This document shows positions 43,593 to 52,538 of a DNA stretch of 64,000 bases, piece after piece. A model generated the notes under the pieces. The model was given only the letters and a program-made list of their open reading frames with translations, did no database searches and had not been told where the DNA came from. The first letter of the stretch is position 1. Each line of letters begins with the position of its first letter. The translations under genes were made by a program, and so were the position numbers. The DNA is from an uncultured Gammaproteobacteria bacterium. Lineage in GTDB: Bacteria; Pseudomonadota; Gammaproteobacteria; Arenicellales; JAANXG01. The stretch covers positions 66,197 to 130,196 of the forward strand of contig CAMYNL010000009.1 of assembly GCA_947259705.1 (NCBI GenBank), in the 5' to 3' direction.

Positions 43593-46109
43593 ATGCTGTC
43601 ACGGCAAAGACGCTCCTTTGCATTCTATGCGATGTTCGCCGTGTTAGTGGTGACCGGTACTGCGGCGCTGTCCGTAACGCGTATATTGGAGCGGGTTGAC
43701 TTGGTGCTTTACGATGCTCTGTTGCCATTGCAGGCGACTGAATTCAGCGATGACATCGTGGTGGTGGCGATCGACGATGTCAGCCTATCGCGTTTGGGTC
43801 GATGGCCCTGGTCGAGACGCCTGCATGCCCGATTAATGGACCGGCTCGCAGAACTCGGCGCACGGGTCGTTGCCTTCGACGTCTTGTTCTCCGAGCCTCA
43901 GCGAGATGACCCGCAGGCAGACCCGGCATTCGCGGAGGCCATGGCGCGCTACGGACGCGCAGTGCTGGCGGTTGCTCCCATCCAGGAGATGCCCTCTCGA
44001 CCGATCTCCGAGCTGCTGCCGGTGCCGGGTCTGGCCGCAACAGCGGCGGCGCTCGGACATGTCGATATAGAATTGGACCAGGATGGTCTATGCCGAAGCT
44101 TCTACTTGTATGCCGGGCTCGATGACGCCCGCTGGCCCGTTCTGGCACTGGCAATGCTCAAAGCGGGTGGTGAGCTAGGCTTGCCACGAAAAGCAGCAGG
44201 ACCGCGGAACACAATCGGTGGGCGCGGAGGCTGGTTGCGCATTCAGCGGTTATTGATTCCTTTCGGCGACCGCGGCGCCGCGCACCAGCGGGTGTCCGTC
44301 TACGACGTTCTGAACGGCCAAGTGCTCGCTGAAGTAATCCGTGACAAGTACGTCCTGGTGGGCGCCACCGCGACAGGACTGGGCGATGCGATCTCCACCC
44401 CCGGCTCCCGACCCCATAAATTGACGCGTGGCGTGGAACTCAATGCACAGATCCTCAATGGCTTGCTTCAGAATACCGTGATCCGTGAACTCTCCCGATC
44501 ATGGAATATCTTGCTGAGCGTCAGCTTCGTGATCGCAACCATCGTCATGTTAGTACTAGTGCCGGTACGGATCGGTATCGGGCTGATTGTCGCAGGTATG
44601 ATCTCGGTGCTAATGCTGTCCGCGGTCCTGCTGGCCGGCTGGCGCGTGTGGTTTCCGCCGGCGGCGGCACTGACCATGCTGGTGCTGGCGCTGCCGCTTT
44701 GGAGCGTTTGGTCGCTCGGCGTGGAGTATCGGCTCCGCCAGAAGCTTTCGGGACGTATAGATTACATGGCACACCACCATCCGGCGACAGGGTTACCGAA
44801 CCAGGCAGCGCTCGAGGCACGACTGCGTGAACTGAACTCGTCAGGCGAAAAAGTCCCGGTATGTATAGGCTTGATGATCATTCATATTGACTGGCCCACC
44901 TCGGCGGGCAGCATGCTGGGAAAAACGGTTAGCGAGAGCGCGTTGCAGGGCCTTACCGACCGGCTGCGTATGGCGGTCGGGACCGACGGGTTGGTGGCTC
45001 ATCTGAATGGTGATGATTTCGCCGTGTTGATCAGTGGGCAACCGGACAGCGAAGCGATCCAGAGGGCTGGCAACGAATTGTTGGAATCCCTGCGCAAGCT
45101 CTCTGCGCGTGACGACGATGGTCTTTGCCTGGCGCCACACAGCGGGGCAAGTGTCTGGCCAACCGATAGCACAGAGCCGGGAACACTGGTTCGAAATGCC
45201 TATACTGCGCTTTTGAAATCGCGGCTCGACGATTCTCACGAGGTACGTATGTACTCCGAGGAGATCGGGCGGGAAATCGAGGCGCGCTCGCGGCTGGAAC
45301 AAGCACTGGTGCATGCTCTTGAACGCGGCGAATTCGAAATGCATTATCAGCCGCAGGTAAACGCGGACGATGGACGTATCGTCGGCGTTGAGGCGTTATT
45401 GCGCTGGCACAGTCCGCAGCTGGGGGATGTGGGGCCGGCGGCATTCATTCCCGTGGCCGAGGATGTGGGATTAATCGACGCCATTGGTGACTGGGTGCTG
45501 GAGACCGCCTCCCGCCAGGTAAAGGCTTGGAACGATGCCGGACTGGGGCCGCTGCGCCTTGCGGTGAATCTGTCCCCGCTTCAATTTTCGGCTCCCGGAT
45601 TGGTCGACCGGATTCGTGCCGTGATAGATCGTGTCGGCATCGCGCCCCGTGATCTGGATCTGGAAATCACCGAGAGCACCATCATGCGGGACATGGATGG
45701 CGCAGTTCGAGCGATGCGAGCGCTCAAGGCACAGGGAGTGGCGTTGGCAATAGACGACTTTGGCACGGGGCATTCATCGCTCGCCAGATTACAACATTTC
45801 CCCCTGGACCGGATTAAGATCGATCACTCCTTTATTAATGAGATCGGCAACAACGATAATGCCGCGGAGATAGCGCTGGCCATCATTTCCATGGCAAAGC
45901 GGGTTGGTCTACAAGTGATCGCCGAGGGTGTCGAAACGACGGGCCAGGATGAGTTTTTTCGACGTCACTCTTGTGATGAACTGCAGGGCTATCTATACAG
46001 TCATCCGTTGCCCGCAAGCGAGTTGGAGTCAATGCTGCGTGAGAGGACTATCACCCCGGTAAAGAGCGACGATGACAAGCGCTCACTGCGATCCCGAAAA
46101 CAAGCGTAA
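43593..46109 (+). CDS. CHASE2-sensor c-di-GMP phosphodiesterase with degenerate GGDEF domain
   Basis: Membrane signalling protein of 838 residues. Residues about 35-300 are a periplasmic CHASE2 domain (D-D-I-V-V-V-A-I-D-D-V-S and R-W-P-W-S-R, later Y-V-L-V-G-A-T-A). Three membrane helices (about 305-390) follow. The GGDEF-like domain (425-575) has N-G-D-D-F in place of GGDEF and so probably cannot make c-di-GMP. The C-terminal EAL domain (580-820) is intact, with V-E-A-L-L-R-W, N-L-S-P, E-I-T-E-S and D-D-F-G-T-G. It probably degrades c-di-GMP in response to an envelope signal, perhaps via the FecR/LysM protein encoded just before it. Confidence 0.9.
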   Translation: MLSRQRRSFAFYAMFAVLVVTGTAALSVTRILERVDLVLYDALLPLQATEFSDDIVVVAIDDVSLSRLGRWPWSRRLHARLMDRLAELGARVVAFDVLFSEPQRDDPQADPAFAEAMARYGRAVLAVAPIQEMPSRPISELLPVPGLAATAAALGHVDIELDQDGLCRSFYLYAGLDDARWPVLALAMLKAGGELGLPRKAAGPRNTIGGRGGWLRIQRLLIPFGDRGAAHQRVSVYDVLNGQVLAEVIRDKYVLVGATATGLGDAISTPGSRPHKLTRGVELNAQILNGLLQNTVIRELSRSWNILLSVSFVIATIVMLVLVPVRIGIGLIVAGMISVLMLSAVLLAGWRVWFPPAAALTMLVLALPLWSVWSLGVEYRLRQKLSGRIDYMAHHHPATGLPNQAALEARLRELNSSGEKVPVCIGLMIIHIDWPTSAGSMLGKTVSESALQGLTDRLRMAVGTDGLVAHLNGDDFAVLISGQPDSEAIQRAGNELLESLRKLSARDDDGLCLAPHSGASVWPTDSTEPGTLVRNAYTALLKSRLDDSHEVRMYSEEIGREIEARSRLEQALVHALERGEFEMHYQPQVNADDGRIVGVEALLRWHSPQLGDVGPAAFIPVAEDVGLIDAIGDWVLETASRQVKAWNDAGLGPLRLAVNLSPLQFSAPGLVDRIRAVIDRVGIAPRDLDLEITESTIMRDMDGAVRAMRALKAQGVALAIDDFGTGHSSLARLQHFPLDRIKIDHSFINEIGNNDNAAEIALAIISMAKRVGLQVIAEGVETTGQDEFFRRHSCDELQGYLYSHPLPASELESMLRERTITPVKSDDDKRSLRSRKQA

Positions 46110-46478
46110 TGATCAGAAAGATCAGGAAGGTGTGGTTTATGAAATCCGCCTGATCAAAGCTCGGCACGAGCGCGGAGCGATGGAGATTCGCCGTGCACTT
46201 GTCGATTCCTTCTGGCCGGGGTGAGTGGATTCGAAGCACCGGCCGCTGCCTTGCGAATCCAATAACCGTAAATTAACAGTATAATTTTCACATAGTTACG
46301 CACGCCAATCCCACGCAAACGTAACTAGAGATGACAGCAATGGATAGGATTTGACGGGAGGATCGACCAACTTGGTCACGCCCACAGCCAAAGCGAAGTC
46401 TTAGGTTGTTCGGCGGCCCCACGATGCCAATCGGCGGCAGAGTATATACTTCCACGTTCATCCTCAAGCCGATAATCC
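46110..46478. other. Intergenic region containing repeat copy A
   Basis: The gap after the EAL gene. The first 107 bp show nothing; then comes the repeat copy described separately (46217-46350) with a TATAAT at 46280-46285, and then 128 bp before the ATG of the secreted protein. The G+C content falls noticeably here. Confidence 0.4.
46217..46350 (+). repeat. Long direct repeat, copy A (about 134 bp)
   Basis: Nearly the same sequence occurs at 50461-50592. The first 29 bases are identical, and the two stay collinear with scattered substitutions to the end. Each has TATAAT at offset 63, and each lies upstream of a gene for an exported protein in the same orientation. It is most likely a duplicated promoter region or a small mobile or recombination unit. 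Confidence 0.85.
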
Positions 46479-48263
46479 ATGGGTAGTGACGGATTCTTGC
46501 TGACGCTATTGCGAAGCACGGTGACATTATGGGCGGCATTGCTAAACGTGCCGGCATGGGCGGGCGGCTGGGCTTCGCCAACTTCGGAGCCGGCTATCGT
46601 ACTCGGATCGGATTTGTTTCCCATCTATGCAGCCTGTTCCACTGCTAACAGCCGACCCGTGACATATTGTACTGATTGGCTGACGGGGCCCGCGTCTTCC
46701 GAAAACAGACAGCTTCAGATGTATTACGGAGACCGTAAGAAGAAGCCATGGGCACATAGTGACCTCGTGGAAACCGATGTCGGGCGACCGGTCATGAGCC
46801 CGGACGGGAAGCAGCTGGAACTCATGATTTTCGGGGATACTTTTAGCGCCAACCCCGCGTTCACCATGGAAAACCACAGGCAAGCGGTTATTCAGTGCCT
46901 GAACATACCGGTGAACAGCTTTTGCACGTATTTTTCTTCAGGAAACCAGAACAAGTACAGTCAATGCCTCGGCTTGTTTTTCGAGGTTCAACCGAAAGCG
47001 AATGCCTGCACCTATTTCTTTGCGCCATGGCGGCGCCTACAGGTCTTTGATAACCAGAATAACGTAACCGTCTTCGAGGCGGAGATAGATACTTCTCTTC
47101 ATACAAACATCAAGTTCAATAACCATCTTTACAACAAATTGGTACGCCATGGCCTACAAGAAGGTGTTGATATTTTCGGTAACTCCTGGTTCACGGGTGT
47201 ATACGGCATTGACTATTTCTATACCTGTCCGGGTAGCGCAACCAAGTGCGAAGATGCCGACAAGCACCTGTACTTTGTTACCCAAACAGTCTTCTGGAAC
47301 CCGACGAAGGGCAGTCCGACTAATGAGCAGAAGTTGTATACGAAACTCAGCCGGGAAGGCATGGGCTTCTACCGGTTCGGGAAACTGGATGCCACAAAGA
47401 ACTCAACCGAGGGATGCCGCCTTCGTTACGGTCCAAGTTATGCTAATCCGCCGACCGTGGCGGACAACAGTTGCCCCGCTTCCGTCACCCAGTGGCTGCA
47501 ACCGAAGCATACCCATAATACCAAGATCGGTCCTATCGAGCGCACAGACAATGTACACGTCTATTGGGGCGGCGGTAGCAAATTCAACTTCTCGATCGTA
47601 GCGCATGGCTATATCGATCCTTACCATGCAGGCAGTCCGGATTCGTCCGGCTATACATATTTCTTCGGATCCAGTGAGACCAACAGTCAAAACCAGCACA
47701 CAGGCAAGGTATACCTGGCCCGGCTACCCGCGTCTGAGTACGCGCTGATCAATGCGCAGTTCGAGTATTACAAAGGCAGAGATGCAAGCGGTGCTTCCCA
47801 ATGGGGAGGCTACCAGGAGGCCGCGTCAATTCTGAATACGCTCGTTTATCCCTTGATAGGTCCGCCACTTGTTACAGGCTTTACTAAAAGGTTCGGGAAC
47901 TATTACTTGGCTGCGACGTGCTTTTACGATGCTCTGACCTTGGTTCCGTCGTATGGCATGTGCACTGCTTCTAGCAAGGACGGGGTTGAATGGAAAGATC
48001 CCGACTTTGCTCTTTACAGTGACATCGTGCTGAAAGGGGCGTCACCCGTGAAACCGGGCGGTGTCTACGGCCATATGTGGGTACCGGAAGCCATCTATCC
48101 GGCAGAGAACGAGATTGCGTACATCTTTAGTGTCTGGAAGTCACCCAATGGCTACCTCAGGGATTTTTACCGACAGGGCGGCCCCGAGTCCTGGATTAGA
48201 GCCGAGCATCTCTTCTACAGTTACAATCCGAAGATGTTTCTTTATCGGCCAAAAGGGCAGTGA
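46479..48263 (+). CDS. Large secreted protein of unknown function, possibly DUF4185-like
   Basis: A 594-residue exported protein with an N-terminal signal (T-V-T-L-W-A-A-L-L-N-V-P-A-W-A). The mature part is rich in aromatic residues and Cys (at least ten Cys), suggesting disulfides and extracellular location. The segment L-M-I-F-G-D-T-F-S-A-N near residue 113, and later V-Y-W-G-G-G-S-K-F-N-F and Y-G-H-M-W-V-P-E-A, resemble the beta-propeller DUF4185 proteins related to glycosidases; this is a weak guess. Codon use is more A/T-rich than in its left neighbours, suggesting transfer. The start is the ATG at 46479, preceded by only a poor ribosome site. Confidence 0.6.
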   Translation: MGSDGFLLTLLRSTVTLWAALLNVPAWAGGWASPTSEPAIVLGSDLFPIYAACSTANSRPVTYCTDWLTGPASSENRQLQMYYGDRKKKPWAHSDLVETDVGRPVMSPDGKQLELMIFGDTFSANPAFTMENHRQAVIQCLNIPVNSFCTYFSSGNQNKYSQCLGLFFEVQPKANACTYFFAPWRRLQVFDNQNNVTVFEAEIDTSLHTNIKFNNHLYNKLVRHGLQEGVDIFGNSWFTGVYGIDYFYTCPGSATKCEDADKHLYFVTQTVFWNPTKGSPTNEQKLYTKLSREGMGFYRFGKLDATKNSTEGCRLRYGPSYANPPTVADNSCPASVTQWLQPKHTHNTKIGPIERTDNVHVYWGGGSKFNFSIVAHGYIDPYHAGSPDSSGYTYFFGSSETNSQNQHTGKVYLARLPASEYALINAQFEYYKGRDASGASQWGGYQEAASILNTLVYPLIGPPLVTGFTKRFGNYYLAATCFYDALTLVPSYGMCTASSKDGVEWKDPDFALYSDIVLKGASPVKPGGVYGHMWVPEAIYPAENEIAYIFSVWKSPNGYLRDFYRQGGPESWIRAEHLFYSYNPKMFLYRPKGQ

Positions 48264-48610
48264 TGATGGTCGTGTAGTGGGCGCTGCTTCAACAAGGCAC
48301 GCATTTGAGTTCAATATTGCCCCACTTGAGCTTGTTATTTGCACTGACAAGCGATCCAAAGTGTCGAGCCGAAACCCTATCCGTAATAGCAGTTATTTGT
48401 CGAAATAACTTCGGTATGGATCGGATTACGGGGAGGACGTCAGCGAAACTGAAGGCCTAACTTTGCATGTCTTGTTTTTGCGTGTCCGTTCGAATTGCTC
48501 ACCACACATCTCCCAGTGCTCCTCGATCTCATGCGGCTAAAGTTTGGTTGTGACAGTCGTATAATCGACTTATAGTTCGACTCACCGAGTAATTATTTCG
48601 GAGGTGAAAA
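48264..48610. other. Intergenic region before the CBS gene
   Basis: About 350 bp with no gene recognised. A perfect TATAAT at 48561-48566 lies 45 bp before the CBS start and is its likely -10; no good -35 is seen. Confidence 0.4.
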
Positions 48611-49039
48611 TTGGAAACGGTACGACAATTACTGGATATGAAAGGACACGAAGTTTGGTCCGTCCACCCGGATGATTCCGTATTTGATGCCATTAAGAAG
48701 ATGGCGGATAAAGAGGTTGGGTCATTGGTCGTGTTGGAGGACGACAGAATCGTTGGCATCATTACCGAGCGGCATTATGCGCGGAACGTTATTCTGAAAG
48801 GAAGGTCATCGCCTGAGACACAAGTGCGAGATATTATGACAACTCGTGTTGTCTGCACGCGACCTGAACAAACGGTTAGAGAATGTATGGCCGTCATGAC
48901 TGAAAAGCGTATACGTCATCTACCCGTGGTTGATCAAAAGCGGTTGGTTGGTTTGGTGTCGATTGGCGATTTAGTCAAAAGTATTATTGCTGATCAAGAG
49001 TTCACTATTGAACAGCTCATACATTACATCCATGGCTAA
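48611..49039 (+). CDS. Tandem CBS-domain protein
   Basis: A 142-residue protein consisting of one Bateman module. CBS1 is at about residues 10-65 (H-P-D-D-S-V-F-D-A-I-K-K-M and I-V-G-I-I-T-E-R) and CBS2 at about 75-130 (T-R-P-E-Q-T-V-R-E-C-M and L-V-G-L-V-S-I-G-D-L-V). Such proteins bind adenine nucleotides and act as small regulators. The start codon is TTG: GGAGGTG nine bases upstream decides it, and there is no ATG before the first domain. A/T-richer than the core genome genes; its neighbours are IS debris and a truncated dehydrogenase. Confidence 0.9.
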   Translation: METVRQLLDMKGHEVWSVHPDDSVFDAIKKMADKEVGSLVVLEDDRIVGIITERHYARNVILKGRSSPETQVRDIMTTRVVCTRPEQTVRECMAVMTEKRIRHLPVVDQKRLVGLVSIGDLVKSIIADQEFTIEQLIHYIHG

Positions 49040-49074
49040 TCGGTATAACAAATGACGTGAATCATCCCGCAGTG

Positions 49075-49390
49075 TCATGCGTTCACGTCCACCACTGTGC
49101 GGCCGCGAATATTGCCTGCGAGGAAATTTTCGGCTAGCTGCGGGAATTCTTTAAGGGAAGACACTCGACTGAATCGGGCGAGAATATCGCCGGACAAGAT
49201 TGTGGCCAAGCGCCGCCACGCTGCTTTCCATCGTGGCATCGGACACATAACCGAATTGAAACCGCGAAAATTCTCGCCACGCACGATGAATGGCATAACC
49301 GTGATAGGAAGATCTGCATTAATGACCTCGTGCACAACGCAGGAGCCGTACCAGGTGATGAATATTTTGGGCGACATGTTGCGGAGATTG
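49075..49390 (-). pseudogene. C-terminal fragment of a YhdH/AcuI-type quinone/acryloyl-CoA reductase
   Basis: Encodes about the last 100 residues of an MDR-superfamily reductase: D-L-P-I-T-V-M-P-F-I-V-R-G, then F-N-S-V-M-C-P-M, then L-A-E-N-F-L-A-G-N-I-R-G-R and a normal stop. The N-terminal catalytic domain and most of the Rossmann fold are gone. Upstream the sequence passes within about 50 bp into the truncated end of an IS256-type transposase, so the gene was probably cut by that insertion or a later deletion. It is non-functional. Confidence 0.75.
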
Positions 49391-50299
49391 AGCCGCATCA
49401 GCTTGTCTGAGATAAATACGATTACTACCGTAACTACATCGGACGACGTACAACGGCTGTTGCGCCTTGGTCAGATACGCCACCACGTTCTCCCGCTTGT
49501 GCCACTGAAAGCGTTGCACCACGGCATACTTGCCGAACGCCTGGCGCACCGCCGCGCGTAAACCCTTGGCGCCGTCCATGATCACGAGAAATCCTTGGCT
49601 AAGATCCGGGCCACGATCGACGAGGCTGCGTAAGAATGGCGTCAATACCCGGGCGTTCTCGGTTCCGGTCTGGACGAAATCCAGCGGTACCTTCTCGCCG
49701 TCCATGGTGACCCCTAAGGCAATGACCATCGTATCCTCGGCGAAGGTCTTGCCGTCGAGAAAGACCGCCACGAGATCGAGTTTCGATAGATCCCGCTCGC
49801 GAAAGGCCTGCAACTGCTCGCGACTCGCCGTCACAAATGCCCGCGACACGCTGGCCGAAGACAAACCAATGGCCCCAGGCAGGGCCTCCGCTGCCGACGC
49901 ATAGTTGCGGCACGATAGCCCATACAACACCCGGCGCAATAAGGTTTCATCAGGCTCGCCGTTCTGCTTCAGCGCCGTCCAGCCCCGCAGAGACACGTCC
50001 TGACTTTGACGGCGTCGTACCCGAGGCACCCGTACTGGATGACGCTGACCCTGCAACGTCACCGACCCAGGATTCGTACCGTGACGATACACCTCATCTC
50101 CTCGACCATAGCGCGCCCCAGCCAACGCGCAGACCTCCGCTTCCAGGGTATCCTGCAGCGCCATCAATCCCAAGGGAACCAAGGCCCGGATTAACTCCAC
50201 TTTGGTGTCAATCGGTTGTCTGTGAAAATCGATCGCCGACCAATCGACCGGCTCGCCTAATCGCTTGCTTTTACGTCGTCGCTTCGAGATGCTACGCAT
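49319..50299 (-). pseudogene. IS256-family (mutator) transposase, truncated at the C-terminus
   Basis: Transposase whose N-terminal and central parts are intact (L-I-R-A-L-V-P-L-G-L, then G-T-N-P-G-S-V-T-L). Two of the three catalytic acidic residues are visible, in V-F-L-D-G-K-T-F and V-I-M-D-G-A-K-G-L. Homology ends near 49445 at E-N-V-V-A-Y-L-T-K-A-Q-Q-P-L; the remaining frame to 49319 is unrelated, and the catalytic Glu and C-terminal third are missing, so it is inactive. The ATG at 50299 has AAGGAG eight bases upstream, so I prefer it to the longer frame starting at 50371. Confidence 0.85.
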
Positions 50300-50398
50300 G
50301 AGTGGCTCCTTTCTTTCGCGGATGATTTGTTTCGCAGCAACCATCCAATAAAAGATCGTGAGCCACTTCAAATTTCAACTAGATTTGGGATACCCTCC
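49440..50398 (-). mobile_element. IS256-family element remnant (one end only)
   Basis: The element keeps its transposase start and outer end, with a terminal-repeat-like GATTTGGGATACCCTC near 50381-50396, but the other end is lost at about 49440 where the transposase is cut. No matching terminal repeat was seen on the left. It separates a truncated reductase gene from the second copy of the long repeat. Confidence 0.7.
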
Positions 50399-50891
50399 AC
50401 CCGCAGGTTAAGCGTTATTTTGCGTTTACGAGTTTGCGCCTAACTTATTGATTAATTAGTCGGGGTGAGTGGATTCGAAGCACCGGCCGTTGCCTCCCGA
50501 ATACAACTATCGTGAATTAGCAGTATAATTTTCAAGAAGTTACGCACGACAATCCCACGAGAACGTGACTAGAAGTGACAGGAATGGACAGGTCGTGCCA
50601 CCGTCCCAGACCCGCTTGTTCGATTGATGGACTGGATACTACGTGATCAAGACCGGCGGCCGGGTAGGGCAAGGCATGCAGCAGTTGACGAGGGTTGCTA
50701 TGGGCTCGCCCGTAAGCACTGCCGACATGAGTCGCGCCCCACAATGATAAAATCGCCCCATCGGTCCACGAAGACTTGTACACAGGGTGCTACCCACGTC
50801 ACAGACATATTGGGCGTTACGGTATTTCGATCGCCTTATTAGGCGAACCGGGAACGATCTGCTCTCGACAAACAAACACAGGTACGAACGT
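50399..50891. other. Intergenic region containing repeat copy B
   Basis: Between the IS256 end and the hydrolase ATG. It contains repeat copy B (50461-50592) and a short hairpin, TCGCCT-TATT-AGGCGA at 50831-50846, 45 bp before the hydrolase start. No protein gene is recognised. Confidence 0.4.
50461..50592 (+). repeat. Long direct repeat, copy B (about 132 bp)
   Basis: Second copy of the repeat at 46217-46350, same orientation, TATAAT at 50524-50529. It begins 62 bp beyond the IS256 terminal-repeat-like sequence and precedes, at 300 bp, a gene for an exported hydrolase. Copies A and B bracket a 4.1-kb segment that includes the secreted protein, CBS and truncated genes. Confidence 0.85.
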
Positions 50892-51677
50892 ATGCGCAAT
50901 CATCGGTCTCTCACAATCGCATGCCTTATCTCCAGTTCCCTCATAATCCTGCCCGGTGTTCAGGCTGCCGACGCTTATCCCGGAACAAAATCCGAGTGGC
51001 ACGGATTCAAGCTGTACGAGTATGAGCACACCAAAATCGTCGTCCCTGAAACGGTCGCCCACGGCAAACCGTGGGTGTGGAGAGCTCGCTTCTTTGACCT
51101 CAAACCGGGGTTTGACATCGCCATGCTCAACCAGGGCTACCACGTCGTGTACTGCGATGTGACCGACCTCTTCGGCAGCCCGAAGGCGGTCGCCCGGTGG
51201 GATGAATTCTATGACACGCTTCGTAACGAATTCGGATTTGCCGAGAAAGCCATCGTATCGGGAATGAGCCGGGGCGGCCTCATTATGTACAACTGGGCGA
51301 TTGCCAACCCTGATAAGGTCGCCGCGCTCTATGGAGACGCCCCGGTGATGGACTTCAAGAGCTGGCCTGGCTGGTGGGACAAGCGCGTACTCCAGTCATA
51401 TGGATTCAAAAGCCACGAAGAGGCCCTGGCATACGAAGGCAACCCACTCGACAACTTGGAACCTCTGGCAAAAGCCAACATTCCCATAATCCATGTGGTT
51501 GGAGACCTGGATGACATCGTTCCCGTCGCGGAAAACACCGGTCCCGCCGAAAAGAAATACAAGGCGTTGGGTGGGACTTTCGTAGTCATCCACAAACCGG
51601 ATGCTAAACACGATCATGGTCTCGCAGATCCGACGCCGCTGGTCAATTTCGTACTCAGACACGACAAGCATGAGTAG
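50892..51677 (+). CDS. Secreted alpha/beta hydrolase
   Basis: A 261-residue exported hydrolase. The signal peptide (I-A-C-L-I-S-S-S-L-I-I-L-P-G-V-Q-A) is followed by an alpha/beta-hydrolase fold. Nucleophile Ser126 lies in S-G-M-S-R-G-G, acid Asp in V-V-G-D-L-D-D-I-V-P near residue 200, and His in K-H-D-H-G-L near 243, completing a triad. The N-terminal W-H-G-F-K-L-Y-E-Y resembles secreted hydrolases common in Planctomycetes/Verrucomicrobia, but this was judged by eye. The substrate is unknown, perhaps an ester on a polysaccharide. An IS66 end begins 28 bp after its stop. Confidence 0.8.
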   Translation: MRNHRSLTIACLISSSLIILPGVQAADAYPGTKSEWHGFKLYEYEHTKIVVPETVAHGKPWVWRARFFDLKPGFDIAMLNQGYHVVYCDVTDLFGSPKAVARWDEFYDTLRNEFGFAEKAIVSGMSRGGLIMYNWAIANPDKVAALYGDAPVMDFKSWPGWWDKRVLQSYGFKSHEEALAYEGNPLDNLEPLAKANIPIIHVVGDLDDIVPVAENTGPAEKKYKALGGTFVVIHKPDAKHDHGLADPTPLVNFVLRHDKHE

Positions 51678-51785
51678 ATCACATGCTGAGGGAGGCGGCC
51701 GAGGGTAAGCGCCATTTAGACCACACTCTTTTCTGAGGAGCCGCATTCGCCGATGCTTGGCACATTTTTACAGAAGAGCGAAGCG

Positions 51786-52127
51786 ATGACATTGAGGAGG
51801 GAGTTAACGGAGCGACAAAGGTACTGGCTGGATCACATCGAATCGTGCGAACAGTTGGGGCAGTCGACGAAGGCGTATGCTGAGTTGCACGGGCTGTCGG
51901 TGTCGATGATGTATTCATGGCGCAAGAAGCTGTCGGCCAAGGGCGTGTTGTCGGATAGAACGAAGAGTTGTGGGCCAAGCAGATTTGAGCGGGTGCGGGT
52001 TGTTGGTGCGGAGCCGTTGTGTGGGGAGTGTTGTATTACGTTGCCGAACGGTGTGCAGATTGGGTTCTCTGGTGCGGTTGATGGTGGGTTGCTGTCGACG
52101 GTGTTGCACGCGGCCAGCCGGCTATGA
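51786..52127 (+). CDS. tnpA: IS66 accessory protein TnpA
   Basis: A 113-residue protein starting L-R-R-E-L-T-E-R-Q-R-Y-W-L. It contains the helix-turn-helix-like S-T-K-A-Y-A-E-L-H-G-L-S-V-S-M-M-Y-S-W-R-K-K-L typical of IS66 ORF1/TnpA. It overlaps tnpB by 4 bp. Intact, but of no use for transposition here because tnpC is broken. Confidence 0.85.
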   Translation: MTLRRELTERQRYWLDHIESCEQLGQSTKAYAELHGLSVSMMYSWRKKLSAKGVLSDRTKSCGPSRFERVRVVGAEPLCGECCITLPNGVQIGFSGAVDGGLLSTVLHAASRL

Positions 52128-52483
52128 TGCGCCCGTCGAACGAGTTACCGGTGGTATATCTACGCCGGGAGGTGGTGGATTTTCGCAAAGGCATCAATGG
52201 GCTTGCGGTGCTGGTGGAGGAAGACTTGGATCAGGATCCGTTTTCGGAGCGGCTTTTTGTCTTTTGCAACCGGCGCCGGGACCGGGTACGGATTCTGTAC
52301 TGGGAGAAGAACGGATTTTGTCTGTGGCAGAAGCGATTGGAGAAGGATCGGTTTCACTGGCCCTGGCGTGAATCGGGTGCGGTGGTGAGCTTCACCGGTC
52401 AGCAGTTGAACTGGCTGCTGGATGGCTTGGACGTGATGCGGATGACGCCGCACGAGCGGCTGTTTTATCGTCGGGTTTTATAG
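52124..52483 (+). CDS. tnpB: IS66 accessory protein TnpB (Orf2)
   Basis: A 119-residue protein with the IS66 Orf2 hallmark V-D-F-R-K-G-I-N-G-L near residue 18. It continues with L-F-V-F-C-N-R-R-R-D-R-V-R-I-L-Y-W, then L-W-Q-K-R-L-E and the final R-R-V-L. The full length is present. It is required with TnpA and TnpC for IS66 transposition in well-studied members. Confidence 0.92.
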   Translation: MMRPSNELPVVYLRREVVDFRKGINGLAVLVEEDLDQDPFSERLFVFCNRRRDRVRILYWEKNGFCLWQKRLEKDRFHWPWRESGAVVSFTGQQLNWLLDGLDVMRMTPHERLFYRRVL

Positions 52484-52538
52484 CGTTTTCATCAATATTA
52501 TCAGTGGGTTGTGCGTGGATACGGTATAATCCTGGGTC

